From assembly GCA_009782605.1 (NCBI GenBank), contig WRIR01000002.1, positions 1 through 64,000 of the forward strand: a DNA stretch of 64,000 nucleotides, given 5' to 3'. The notes under the pieces were generated by a model, which did not search any database, was not told where the DNA came from, and was given only the letters and a program-made list of their open reading frames with translations. Of this stretch, positions 18,278 through 27,587 are shown in pieces (position 1 is the first letter of the stretch; each line of letters begins with the position of its first letter). The DNA is from Eggerthellaceae bacterium (GTDB lineage: Bacteria > Actinomycetota > Coriobacteriia > Coriobacteriales > Eggerthellaceae). The position numbers were made by a program, and so were the translations under genes.

Positions 18278-19468
18278 CTAGCGGCTGCCGTGTGCCCAGA
18301 CCGATCCTATCAGGCCCAGCAGCACGAAGTTCAGTATCATGAAGGACGACCCGTAGCTCATAAAGGGCAGCGGTATGCCGCTGATGGGCAGCAGTCCGCA
18401 GGTCATCCCGATATTCTCAAGGATATGGAACAGCCACATCCCGACAATACACATCACAATCAGTATGCCGAAGAGGTCTTGAGCCCCACCGGCAATACGA
18501 AAGCATATCAAAACAAGGAGCGAGTAGAGCCCGAAGAGGGCCAAAACACCTAAAAACCCGAGCTGTTCGGCAAGGACGCAGAAGATGAAGTCCGTCGGCG
18601 CCTCGGGAAGGAAACCAAGGGTCGACTGTGTGCCGTTCAAGAGCCCCTTTCCGAACAGGCCCCCCGAGCCGATGGCGATCTTCGCCTGGTTCAGGTTGTA
18701 TCCCTCGTCCGATTGGTTGTAGCTCTGGTCCATGAAAACCAAGAGGCGTTCCCGCTGGTAGTTCTTTATAAGCTTGTAGTCGCCGAACACCCCCTTGATA
18801 ACCTCGTCGAAGACGAACATGACACCGGCAAAGGCGACTACCGCCACGACGGTCATCAGGAGGTATTTCGGGCGCGCCCCTCCCACGACCAGCGCGACCG
18901 CCGCGATGAAGAGGTACACCAGCCCCGTCCCGAGGTCAGGCTGTAGCACGATGCAGGCGAAGGGTACCGCTAAGATGCCGAGGGTCTTGAGGTACTGGCG
19001 CAGGTCATCGAGCTTCCCGCCGTAGCGGGCGACCGTGCTTGCCGCAAGGAGGATGACCGTTATCTTCGCGACCTCGCCCGGCTGTATCTGGAAACCGAAT
19101 ATGGATATCCAGCGTGCGGCGCCCAGTGCGCTCACGCCGATCACCGGGAAACGCGGCGACAGGATGAGCAGGACGTTTATGACAAGGAACACGGTCGTGA
19201 AGCTTGAGAGCTTCCGATAGTCGAAGAAGCACAGCGCCATCATCACCACCGCGCCAACGGCGACACCCGTGAGCTGGCGTGTGAAGCTGTAGTCCTCGTC
19301 GAAGACGACCGCCGACCACACGACGACAAGCCCGTAGCCCACCAAGAGGGCGACCGTGGCGAGAAGGGGGAAGTTGATGAACCCCAAAAACCCGCGGCGC
19401 AGCTTCGGCGCGGCATGGCCGTCCCGGCTGCGAATCCCCACCGCGCTGATTTCCGGTACCTGTGCCAT
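18278..19468 (-). CDS. rodA: Rod shape-determining SEDS glycosyltransferase
   Basis: ALGAARWISIFGFQIQPGEVAKI, APTDFIFCVLAEQLGFLG, GIPLPFMSYGSS. Confidence 0.92.
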   Translation of the reverse strand: MAQVPEISAVGIRSRDGHAAPKLRRGFLGFINFPLLATVALLVGYGLVVVWSAVVFDEDYSFTRQLTGVAVGAVVMMALCFFDYRKLSSFTTVFLVINVLLILSPRFPVIGVSALGAARWISIFGFQIQPGEVAKITVILLAASTVARYGGKLDDLRQYLKTLGILAVPFACIVLQPDLGTGLVYLFIAAVALVVGGARPKYLLMTVVAVVAFAGVMFVFDEVIKGVFGDYKLIKNYQRERLLVFMDQSYNQSDEGYNLNQAKIAIGSGGLFGKGLLNGTQSTLGFLPEAPTDFIFCVLAEQLGFLGVLALFGLYSLLVLICFRIAGGAQDLFGILIVMCIVGMWLFHILENIGMTCGLLPISGIPLPFMSYGSSFMILNFVLLGLIGSVWAHGSR

Positions 19469-19476
19469 CTGCCCTC

Positions 19477-21654
19477 CTAGTCCCCTCTTCCCCCGCCGCC
19501 ATGCAGGGCCCTGAGCTCTTCCCGGCTCAGTGACCGGCCCGTCGAGCCGGGGATGGGGACAAGCTTGCCGTCGAGGGTGCCCTCGTCGTATCGCAAAGCA
19601 GCGCTCAAGACCTCAGCGCACAGCGGGCAGGCCGAAAGTGCCCCCGCACCGCCTTCTTCGACGACGCAGGCGACCACGTACTTCGGGTCCTTGTACGGTG
19701 CCCAACAGGCGAACCAGCCGGTATCCGGTATCCCCTCTTCTGGCAACCCGACCTCGGCGGTGCCGGTCTTTGCGGCGGCGTCGGTCAGGCCATAGGCCCA
19801 GAAGGTCTTAGAGACGTCCCAGTCCTCCTGGGCGACGCCGTGCAGGGCATCCCGCACGAGGGCAAGGTGCTCTTCCTTGATGTTCAAGGGGTCGCCTTCT
19901 TCTTCGAGCCCCCTGCTCACGACAACCTCGCCCTCGGAGTTCCTTACCTCCTTGAGTATGTGGGGCCTGATGCGCTTGCCTGTTGCCACTGCCGCATAGC
20001 CGACCGCCATCTGCAGGGGCGTCACCTCGACGTTGCCCTGCCCGATAGACATGTTGGAAAGGTCGCCCGGACGCCAAGGTGCTTCCTCGGGGACATCGCG
20101 GTAATATTCGAGCCTCCAAGCAGGAGTCGGGATGATTCCCGTCGCCTCGCCCTTCAAGTCGACGCCGGTCGGGCCGGAGAACCCGAAGCGCTTGATGAAG
20201 TCCTGCATGGCTGTGTCCCCGATCTTGTCACGCGCCTCGTAAAAACCCTTGGCGATCTCGTAGAAGACGACGTCGCAGGAGACGACGATGCCGGTGCGGA
20301 AGTCCAGGGGGCCGTGCCCGTAGAGGTTCCAGCAGCCTTGGCCATAGGCTTCGCCGAAGCCCGTCCACCAGCCATCGCAGACCCATTTGCGCTCCTTGTC
20401 GGCAAAGCCGTACTCAAGCCCGGCAAGGCCCGTGAAGGCCTTGAAAGTCGATGCCGCCGGATAGGTGCCGGCGACAGCCCGATTGAGCAGGGGATGGTGG
20501 GACTCGTCCGCATTAAGCAGCTCATACTCCTCAGTGCTGATACCGCCGACGAAGCTCTCGGGGGTATAGGTGGGATAGTTGGAGAGCGCCGCGATGCCGC
20601 CGTCGCGCACGTCGATGCACACGAGCGACGCGGTGACCCCCCTGCCCGTGCCGATCACACCGTCGATGGGCGCTATCATGGCAGCCAGGGCCTTGTCAGC
20701 GACCTGCTGTATCGGGGCCCGCAAGGTGAGGTAGACGTCGTTTCCCTTGGTGGGGGCCGTCTCGCTCACCACCTCGCGCACCGTCCCGTCGACGTCGGCA
20801 ATGACGACCCGCTGCCCGTGGTCGCCGGCAAGGAGGCGGTTGTAGCTCGCCTCGACGCCGCTTTTGCCGGTGATGTCGCCCATCATGACATTGGTGCCTT
20901 CGTCGGGGTTCTTCAGCTGCTCGGGCGCCACGACGCCGGCGTAGCCGAGCACATGCGCGCCCAAGGCCCCCCAGGGATATTCCCGCACGGTACGGGACTG
21001 GGTGCTCACCCCGGGAAAGGCAGTCGAGTGCTCCGCTATGAAGGCGATCTCGCGCAGGCTCACGTCGCTCGCGACGATGCGCTGGGACTGTGCGCCGGAG
21101 CTCGTGTCGCGGATGCGCTCCCGCACCACGTTGTGGGGGATGCCGAGAAGCACAGAGAGGCGCTGCACCACGGAGCGGTCGGACGCAACCTCGGCGCTGG
21201 CGAGCACTGTTTGCGTGGTACGGTTCTTCACGAGGGGGACGCCGTCCGCGTCAAAGATATAACCCCGCGGCGCCACGGTGGACACCGTGCTGTAGAGGTT
21301 TTGCCGCGCCTGCTGGGCATAGTCCTCCCCCAAAAGCACCTGCATGCTCCACAGCCTGATGCCCAGGGTGCCGAAGATGGCCGCGGTCAGGACACCCATC
21401 GCCATGAAACGGGATCTGAGCCTGTCCACCAGGCCCATCGCCGACTCCTCGAAGCCGCTCACCTGGATGTCCGAGCCGCCCCAGCGCTTCGCCTCGGAAA
21501 GCGACGCCGTGATGTCGATAGTGTCGATTGAGGCCACCGCGTGCCTCCCGCCGACGTGGGTTGACTTCCTCTTGTTCCGGACGGAGTACAGGACAAGCGC
21601 CGCGACGGTGCAAAGGACAAGCGTTATGGCGATGACGATTCCCGCGGTTAACAC
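19477..21654 (-). CDS. mrdA: Penicillin-binding protein 2
   Basis: Transpeptidase motifs STFK (AASTFKAFTGL) and KTG (AAKTGTAEVG); next to rodA. Confidence 0.92.
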   Translation of the reverse strand: MLTAGIVIAITLVLCTVAALVLYSVRNKRKSTHVGGRHAVASIDTIDITASLSEAKRWGGSDIQVSGFEESAMGLVDRLRSRFMAMGVLTAAIFGTLGIRLWSMQVLLGEDYAQQARQNLYSTVSTVAPRGYIFDADGVPLVKNRTTQTVLASAEVASDRSVVQRLSVLLGIPHNVVRERIRDTSSGAQSQRIVASDVSLREIAFIAEHSTAFPGVSTQSRTVREYPWGALGAHVLGYAGVVAPEQLKNPDEGTNVMMGDITGKSGVEASYNRLLAGDHGQRVVIADVDGTVREVVSETAPTKGNDVYLTLRAPIQQVADKALAAMIAPIDGVIGTGRGVTASLVCIDVRDGGIAALSNYPTYTPESFVGGISTEEYELLNADESHHPLLNRAVAGTYPAASTFKAFTGLAGLEYGFADKERKWVCDGWWTGFGEAYGQGCWNLYGHGPLDFRTGIVVSCDVVFYEIAKGFYEARDKIGDTAMQDFIKRFGFSGPTGVDLKGEATGIIPTPAWRLEYYRDVPEEAPWRPGDLSNMSIGQGNVEVTPLQMAVGYAAVATGKRIRPHILKEVRNSEGEVVVSRGLEEEGDPLNIKEEHLALVRDALHGVAQEDWDVSKTFWAYGLTDAAAKTGTAEVGLPEEGIPDTGWFACWAPYKDPKYVVACVVEEGGAGALSACPLCAEVLSAALRYDEGTLDGKLVPIPGSTGRSLSREELRALHGGGGRGD

Positions 21655-21662
21655 GTTTCCTC

Positions 21663-22241
21663 CTAAAAACGGTGCTTGGTGCGCACTTTCCCCAGATTCT
21701 TGCCTGAGGTCAGTGAGACGTGCATCGAGTCATGTGCGCGCGAAGAGGGACGGCCGGGCTCGTCGAAGAGCCTCCGCACAAAAGCTAAGAGCGGAAGGCC
21801 GACGGCGCAATTGTAGAAGGCGCAGGGTAGGGCCCGCAGGACAAGCGCCTCAAGGAGGCTTGCCGCAATGCCGGTCGAGACCATGAAGACCGCATAGAAC
21901 ACCTCGACCAGGAACACCGCGACGATGAATATGGCAAGGGGCATGAAGAGGGTGTCGTTGTTGAGGACGGTGAAGACGCGCGAGGCACCGAAGGCGGCCA
22001 GCACCAGAAGGAAGGCCATCGCCCCAACAGGCGCGTTGCCCAGCAGGTCGAAGAGCATGCCGAAGGCGAAGGCCACCAGCAAGGCCGCATTGCCCGCCGG
22101 GCGGGTGATGGCCGCTATCAAGGCATAGATCATGCAGAAGTTCGGCATCGCCGAGAAGAGGGCGATGTTCGGGGCGAGAACGAGCTGCAAGAGCACCGCG
22201 AGGAAGGCGCCTGCCGCGAGGATGAAGGTGTCACGCTCCAT
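21663..22241 (-). CDS. mreD: Rod shape-determining protein MreD
   Basis: Small multi-TM protein between mreC and mrdA. Confidence 0.8.
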   Translation of the reverse strand: MERDTFILAAGAFLAVLLQLVLAPNIALFSAMPNFCMIYALIAAITRPAGNAALLVAFAFGMLFDLLGNAPVGAMAFLLVLAAFGASRVFTVLNNDTLFMPLAIFIVAVFLVEVFYAVFMVSTGIAASLLEALVLRALPCAFYNCAVGLPLLAFVRRLFDEPGRPSSRAHDSMHVSLTSGKNLGKVRTKHRF

Positions 22242-23160
22242 CGCCGTCCACCCCGCTTTCCCCTTCGTCCCCGTTCCCGTCCTCGGGCGGGGGCGTGTCC
22301 GACGGCAAGGGCGCATCTCCTTCGGAGTCCATCTTTACTATCACCAGGACTTCTTCCAAGGAGCGTGCAGACGCATTCGCGAGGACCACTATCCTGCGGG
22401 TCTCGCCTCCCTGGTTCTCGTCCACCCTGACGACCGTGCCAACCAAAAGCCCCCTGAAATAGCGGCCCCCGAGCCCAGAGGTGATGAGGACGTCACCCAC
22501 CTGCACCCCTGCGTTCACGTCGAGGTTCTCAAGGTAGAGCAGCCCGTCGAGGGAGCCTCGCACGATACCCTCGGCCCGGTTCGACTGTATGAGCACGGCT
22601 ACCCCGCTTTGCGGGTCCTGGAGCAGGCGCACCGTGGCGCTCGCCCCGCTCACCGACACGACCTGCCCGATGATGCCGGACTGGCCCATGACCGGGAGGC
22701 CGGCGATGATGCCGTGGCGCTCGCCCCGGTTGATGGTTATCGTATTCTCCCAGGCGTGCGCGGTGCGGCTCGTCACGCGGGCAGGCACCGTATCCAACAC
22801 GTAATACTCCTTGAGGCCGAGAAGGTCCTCAAGGCGGTTCGCCTCCTGGCGGTACTCCTCGAGGCGGGCTATCTGCTCACGCAGCTCCTGGTTCTGCTGC
22901 CGCAGCGCCTCAAGGGTCGCCTCCGACGCCGAGAGGTTGTCCAAGGCCGCCGAGGCGCTGTCGGTTCCCGACCCAATGGCCCCGCTCGCGAACTTGAGGG
23001 GGATTACCGCCCCGGACACCGAGCTCTGGACCTGGTGGAGGACACCTTCCTCGCCTTCGCGGAAATAGAGAGTCACGAGGACAAGCGACACGACAAGCAG
23101 CCCCGCCAATAAGATATTACTGCCGAGAGCGGCAATACTTTGTTGCAGCTTCAATGCCAT
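22231..23160 (-). CDS. mreC: Rod shape-determining protein MreC
   Basis: N-terminal TM, coiled coil, then RVTSRTAHAWENTITINRGERHGIIAGLPVMGQSGIIGQV. Confidence 0.9.
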   Translation of the reverse strand: MALKLQQSIAALGSNILLAGLLVVSLVLVTLYFREGEEGVLHQVQSSVSGAVIPLKFASGAIGSGTDSASAALDNLSASEATLEALRQQNQELREQIARLEEYRQEANRLEDLLGLKEYYVLDTVPARVTSRTAHAWENTITINRGERHGIIAGLPVMGQSGIIGQVVSVSGASATVRLLQDPQSGVAVLIQSNRAEGIVRGSLDGLLYLENLDVNAGVQVGDVLITSGLGGRYFRGLLVGTVVRVDENQGGETRRIVVLANASARSLEEVLVIVKMDSEGDAPLPSDTPPPEDGNGDEGESGVDGDGA

Positions 23161-23171
23161 GGGAGGGCACC

Positions 23172-24227
23172 TTACTTAGAACGCATGAGGACCTGTTTGA
23201 GCGCGGTGGGGGTTTCAAGCACCTTCAAGCATCCCATGACCACGTTGGTCAGGGAAGTCTCGCTCGTCCATACCGGTATCTCGAGCTTTTCGGTCAGATA
23301 GCGGTCAAGCCCCGAGAGCAGGCCTCCGCCGCCCGTCAGGAGTATGCCGTTTTGGATGATGTCGCTTGCCAGGTCAGGGTTCGTCTTCTTGAAGGTCTCT
23401 TTGATGTGGATCACCATCTCGTCGACGGGCACGCGCAGGGCCGTCCGCACATCCTCGGACTGGATGATGACTTCCTTGGGCTGCTCCGTGACAACGTCTT
23501 GCCCGGATATCGCCATGTCGCGCTCCCGGCCGTCCTCGAAGGGCAGGACCGAGCCTATCTTGATTTTGATGACCTCGGCGGTGCGCTCCCCTATCTTGAT
23601 GCCGAGGAGGTCGCGCAGGTGCATGGCGATAGCCTCGTCCATGCGGTTGCCCGCAAGGCGCAGCGACGATGAGGTCACGATGCCGCCGAGGGATATCACC
23701 GCCACCTCGGTCGTCCCGCCGCCGATGTCGACGACCATGGAGCCGGTCGGCTCTGTCACCGGCAGGTCGGCGCCCATGGCAGCAGCCATCGGCTCTTCGA
23801 TGAGGTAGGCCTGACGGGCTCCCGCCTGGATGGCCGCCTCGAACACCGCACGCTTCTCGACCGAGGTCGCCCCGCAGGGGATGCAGATGACGATGCGCGG
23901 CTTCGGCTGCCACGGGTAGCGGCGCGGGGCCGCCCGGTTGATGAAGGCCGAGAGCATGGCCTCGGTCACGTCGTAGTCGGCGATGACGCCGTCGCGCAGG
24001 GGATGCTCGGCGGAAAAGGCTTCGGGGGTGTGGTTTATCATGTTCTTCGCCTCGTGGCCGACAGCCAAAACGCGGTGGGTGCTTTTCTCTATAGCAACGA
24101 CAGAGGGCTCGTTGATAACGATGCCCCCGCCTGAGATGGCTACCAAAGTATTCGCAGTACCGAGGTCAATTGCCATATCGGATGACATTTGCCCTGAAGC
24201 ACCTGAAAACCTATCGAATATCGACAT
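23172..24227 (-). CDS. mreB: Rod shape-determining protein MreB
   Basis: MAIDLGTANTLVAISGGGIVINEPSVVAI, VDIGGGTTEVAVISLGG, LTGGGGLLSGLD. Confidence 0.95.
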   Translation of the reverse strand: MSIFDRFSGASGQMSSDMAIDLGTANTLVAISGGGIVINEPSVVAIEKSTHRVLAVGHEAKNMINHTPEAFSAEHPLRDGVIADYDVTEAMLSAFINRAAPRRYPWQPKPRIVICIPCGATSVEKRAVFEAAIQAGARQAYLIEEPMAAAMGADLPVTEPTGSMVVDIGGGTTEVAVISLGGIVTSSSLRLAGNRMDEAIAMHLRDLLGIKIGERTAEVIKIKIGSVLPFEDGRERDMAISGQDVVTEQPKEVIIQSEDVRTALRVPVDEMVIHIKETFKKTNPDLASDIIQNGILLTGGGGLLSGLDRYLTEKLEIPVWTSETSLTNVVMGCLKVLETPTALKQVLMRSK

Positions 24228-24385
24228 AAAAGGCTGACCCCTTTGTTTCTTAGACGTACAAACCGATATTCTATCACAGGGGCAAAAGCCATGCTGAAAA
24301 TCCACACGGGGTACACCAGCAATATCGCGTCAACCCTCCCCTTCTCGCCTTCCGGGTCCACGCCAGCCAGCTTCTTTAACCCCAC

Positions 24386-24546
24386 AGGTCCACGCCAGTC
24401 AGCGAGAGGCGCCCCCGTGCCCAAGATTGCGCCGCTATGCGGCCGAGCGTACTTCCGTACGCGAGGGAAAGCATAAAAGGCTCAAGATTGGGTGCGCGGG
24501 CGCCTCGCAGCGTCGAGCAGTTACGCTGATTGTAAATCAGCGTAAC
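24386..24546 (+). other. Structured intergenic element, copy 1 (closing stem, two internal hairpins, 3' hairpin)
   Basis: Stem 24406-24414/24498-24506 (GAGGCGCCC/GGGCGCCTC) continues as 24416-24424/24488-24496; hairpins 24431-24443 and 24447-24462; perfect 12-bp hairpin 24520-24531/24535-24546. Homologous to 41817-41978 on the opposite strand. Confidence 0.85.
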
Positions 24547-24549
24547 CCG

Positions 24550-25839
24550 TTAGTGGACGCTACAAGAGAAGCACGGGTCGTAAGCGCGGATGAGCTTTTC
24601 GACCTCAAGCTTGAGGGCGGCCTCGGCAATGCCCTCGCCGACAAGCTTCTCTGCCAGCTTGCGCACGTCGGCCTCGATGTTCGCGAGGTTTTGCGCGGTC
24701 GGGGTGAGGATGGAGGCATGGACGACCTTGCCCGCCTCGTCGATGGTCAGGTCGTGGAAGAGCGCTCCGCGGGGGGCCTCCGTAAAGCCCACGCCCCGCC
24801 CGGCCTTCACGCTGAAAGGCACGGGCTCGCTTGTGCCCGCATAGCCGTCGGCTGCAAGCCTGCGGCAGATGCCCGCACAGCGCTCAAGCGCGTCGACGAG
24901 CTCCACCGCCTGCGCGACGTTGTTCTTGAGCGGGTTGAGCTCCGGCGGCCGCAGCCCGGCCTTTGCCGCTGCCACCTTCGCGTTGGAGCTCAGGTGCTTC
25001 CAGGACGCATTGATGCGCGAAAGCGCCGTTGCCATATAGGGCCGCCCGGTCGCACGCGCCCGCGCGAAGAGGGCCGCGGAACGGTCAACGGCATACTCCT
25101 CGATGTTGTCGCCGATGTCGCCGGCCTCAAAGGTGAGGTCGGCCTGGAGGAAGCGTGCCGTGTCGGCGGTGATTATCGGGTAGTAGCCGTCCTGGACCAT
25201 GGCGAGCATGTCGCCGTCGGTTGAGATGTCGGTTATCGGGAAGCTGTTGAAGAGGTCGACCGCCTTCTCCATGAAGGGGAGCATCCCTTCCATCTTCCCC
25301 GCAAGCTCAAGGTATTCCTCGGGCGCTACCTCGTGGGTGAAGCCGCCAACGACCGCCGTTATCGGGTGGACGGAGCGCCCGCCGATGCGGGTGCACAGCT
25401 CGTTGCCGAGCGCCTTGACCTCAAGCGCCGAGTTGAGCAGCGCCGGGTCGCTTGCCGCCAGAGGGAAGATGTCGGGGGTACCGACAAAGTCCGGCGTCGC
25501 AAGCACAAAGAGGTGGGTCGCGTGGTTTTGCAGGTAGGAGCCGTATACCAGAAGCTCCCTGATAGCCTGGGTGCGTGCGCTCGGCTGGACGTCGAAGGCG
25601 CGCTCGATGGCCTTGAGGTCGGTCACGACATGGCTCGCGGAGCATATCCCGCAGATGCGCGACGAGATATAGGTGACCTCCGAGTAGTCGCGGCCGCGCA
25701 CCATGCTCTCGAAGAAGCGGGCGGGCTCGACCACCTGTATCTCGACCGTATCGACGGCCCCGTCGGCCACGACGACGCGGACGTTCCCGTGTCCCTCGAC
25801 GCGGGCGATATGGTCTATGTGAAGGGCGGTGTTCGTCAT
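24550..25839 (-). CDS. [NiFe] hydrogenase large (alpha) subunit, group 3b-like
   Basis: L1 motif RICGICSASH and L2 motif DPCFSCSVH; the protein ends exactly at the L2 histidine. Confidence 0.9.
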   Translation of the reverse strand: MTNTALHIDHIARVEGHGNVRVVVADGAVDTVEIQVVEPARFFESMVRGRDYSEVTYISSRICGICSASHVVTDLKAIERAFDVQPSARTQAIRELLVYGSYLQNHATHLFVLATPDFVGTPDIFPLAASDPALLNSALEVKALGNELCTRIGGRSVHPITAVVGGFTHEVAPEEYLELAGKMEGMLPFMEKAVDLFNSFPITDISTDGDMLAMVQDGYYPIITADTARFLQADLTFEAGDIGDNIEEYAVDRSAALFARARATGRPYMATALSRINASWKHLSSNAKVAAAKAGLRPPELNPLKNNVAQAVELVDALERCAGICRRLAADGYAGTSEPVPFSVKAGRGVGFTEAPRGALFHDLTIDEAGKVVHASILTPTAQNLANIEADVRKLAEKLVGEGIAEAALKLEVEKLIRAYDPCFSCSVH

Positions 25840-25846
25840 GGCGGTG

Positions 25847-26674
25847 CTAATCCTTTCCCTGCAGCAAAGGGTTCGTCTGATTGAAGAGCTCCAAAGCCGC
25901 GTCGAAGCCTTCGGCGGCAAGGCCATAGCGGACGACGGACTCCCGGGCCGACGCGAGGTTCGCCTCGGGAGAGATGCCGCGGCACCCGCTGCACGGGCGA
26001 CCGACTTTCACGCAGCGCGCCCCGCAGCCGGCACGGGTCACCAGGCCGAGGCAGAGCTCTTGCTGGGGGTAGAAGCAGCCCGTCTCGTTGCGCTTGCAGT
26101 CGCCGCACATGGTTTTTTCCGTGAGCGGGCGGTTGGAGCCGTAGAATGCCTTGCTCAGCACCTCAAGGAACTCGGAAGGGTCTATCGGGCAGCACGGCAC
26201 CTGGTAGTCCACCTCGATAACGCTCGTGACGCTGCGGGGAGCGATAAGGTCCCCGCACACGGAGGGGAGGGTGCTGTATACCTCGGCCGGGCGGCCGCAG
26301 AAGCCCTTCGCCGCGATGCCGGGGATGCCGGCCGTGTTGGCGCAGGCCCCCAAGGCGATGACCACCTGTGCCTTGGCGCGGAGTTCGGCCAACACCTGGA
26401 CCGACTCCTCGGTGGTGACGGCGCCCTCGATGATGGCGACGTCGAAGTCCTCGGGCATCGGGGCGCTTGAGAGAAGCTGCCAGTAGGTCAGGTCGAACTG
26501 CCCGAGCACCTCAAGGAGGTGCTTCTCGTTGTTCGTTATCTGGAGCTGGCAGCCAAAGCAGCTCGCCAGGCCGACGACCACCACGCGGGGCGTCCCGGAG
26601 CGCGGGCCCGCCTTGCGAAGGCCGGCGTCTGAGGGGCCGGCGCCCCTGTTGCCTTTGTTACCCATGCTCCCCAT
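25847..26674 (-). CDS. [NiFe] hydrogenase small (delta) subunit
   Basis: VVVVGLASCFGCQLQI, LGACANTAGIPG, multiple Cys in the C-terminal region. Confidence 0.88.
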   Translation of the reverse strand: MGSMGNKGNRGAGPSDAGLRKAGPRSGTPRVVVVGLASCFGCQLQITNNEKHLLEVLGQFDLTYWQLLSSAPMPEDFDVAIIEGAVTTEESVQVLAELRAKAQVVIALGACANTAGIPGIAAKGFCGRPAEVYSTLPSVCGDLIAPRSVTSVIEVDYQVPCCPIDPSEFLEVLSKAFYGSNRPLTEKTMCGDCKRNETGCFYPQQELCLGLVTRAGCGARCVKVGRPCSGCRGISPEANLASARESVVRYGLAAEGFDAALELFNQTNPLLQGKD

Positions 26675-26675
26675 G

Positions 26676-27587
26676 CTACATCGACCCCTGAATGTTCTTC
26701 GCTTCCCAATAGTTGAAGACCGGCCCGTCGATACAGACGTACTGGTGGCCTATCTGACAGTGGCCGCACTTGCCCATGCCGCATTTCATGTGGCGCTCGA
26801 AGCTCACGTAGATATGGTCGTAGCTGATATGCTTCTTGCGCATCGCCTCGATGACGAAGCTGTACATCACCGGGGGCCCGCAGATAGCCCCGAAGGTGTT
26901 GCGCGCGTCGATCTCAAGGCGCTCGAAGGGCTGTGTCACCAGCCCCACCTCCCCGCTCCAGGTCTCGTCGGGGACGTCGACGGTGAGGTAGAGGTCGAAG
27001 TCGTTGCGGTGGCGCCACATCTCGAACTGGTCGCGGAACATGAGCTCGGCCGGCGTCTTCGCCCCGTAGATGATGGTGACCTTCCCGAAATCGGAGCGCT
27101 CGTCGTGGATGTTGTTGATGAGGGCGCGCAAGGGCGCGATGCCGAGGCCCCCGGCAACGAGCAGGACGTCGTGTTTCCTCATGTCCTCGAAGGGGAAGCC
27201 GCGGCCGAAGGGCCCGCGCAAACCGACGATGTCGCCGCATTGCATGCCGTGAAGCGCCTCGGTGAAGGCCCCGGCCCTGCGCACGCACAGCTCGATGAAG
27301 CCCTGCTTTGAGGGCGAGCTCGATATGGAGAAGGGCGCCTCCCCGATGCCGAAGAGGCTCACCTCGACGAACTGGCCGGGGCTGTGGTGGAAGGCCTCGC
27401 GGATGCGCTCGTCGATTATGCGCATCTCGAAGAGCTTCTCTGCCGCGGTCATCTCGGTGATCGACGTGATCCGGGCAGGCCAGGGACGGTAGGGGTTCTC
27501 AAGCATCATTTCCCTGCCCGTCAAAGGGGCGGTGTATCCGGCACTCGGCGCCACCCGCACCGTCGAGACGGCACAGCTACTCTGCAT
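26676..27587 (-). CDS. Hydrogenase FAD/NAD(P)-binding (gamma) subunit
   Basis: FNR-type: FSISSSPSK, LLVAGGLGIAPLRALI, C-terminal CGMGKCGHCQIGHQYVCIDGPVF 2Fe-2S motif. Confidence 0.9.
   Translation of the reverse strand: MQSSCAVSTVRVAPSAGYTAPLTGREMMLENPYRPWPARITSITEMTAAEKLFEMRIIDERIREAFHHSPGQFVEVSLFGIGEAPFSISSSPSKQGFIELCVRRAGAFTEALHGMQCGDIVGLRGPFGRGFPFEDMRKHDVLLVAGGLGIAPLRALINNIHDERSDFGKVTIIYGAKTPAELMFRDQFEMWRHRNDFDLYLTVDVPDETWSGEVGLVTQPFERLEIDARNTFGAICGPPVMYSFVIEAMRKKHISYDHIYVSFERHMKCGMGKCGHCQIGHQYVCIDGPVFNYWEAKNIQGSM

Noticed and set aside
19840-21531. 563-aa plus-strand ORF opposite mrdA
   Set aside because: Antisense shadow of a clear PBP2 gene.
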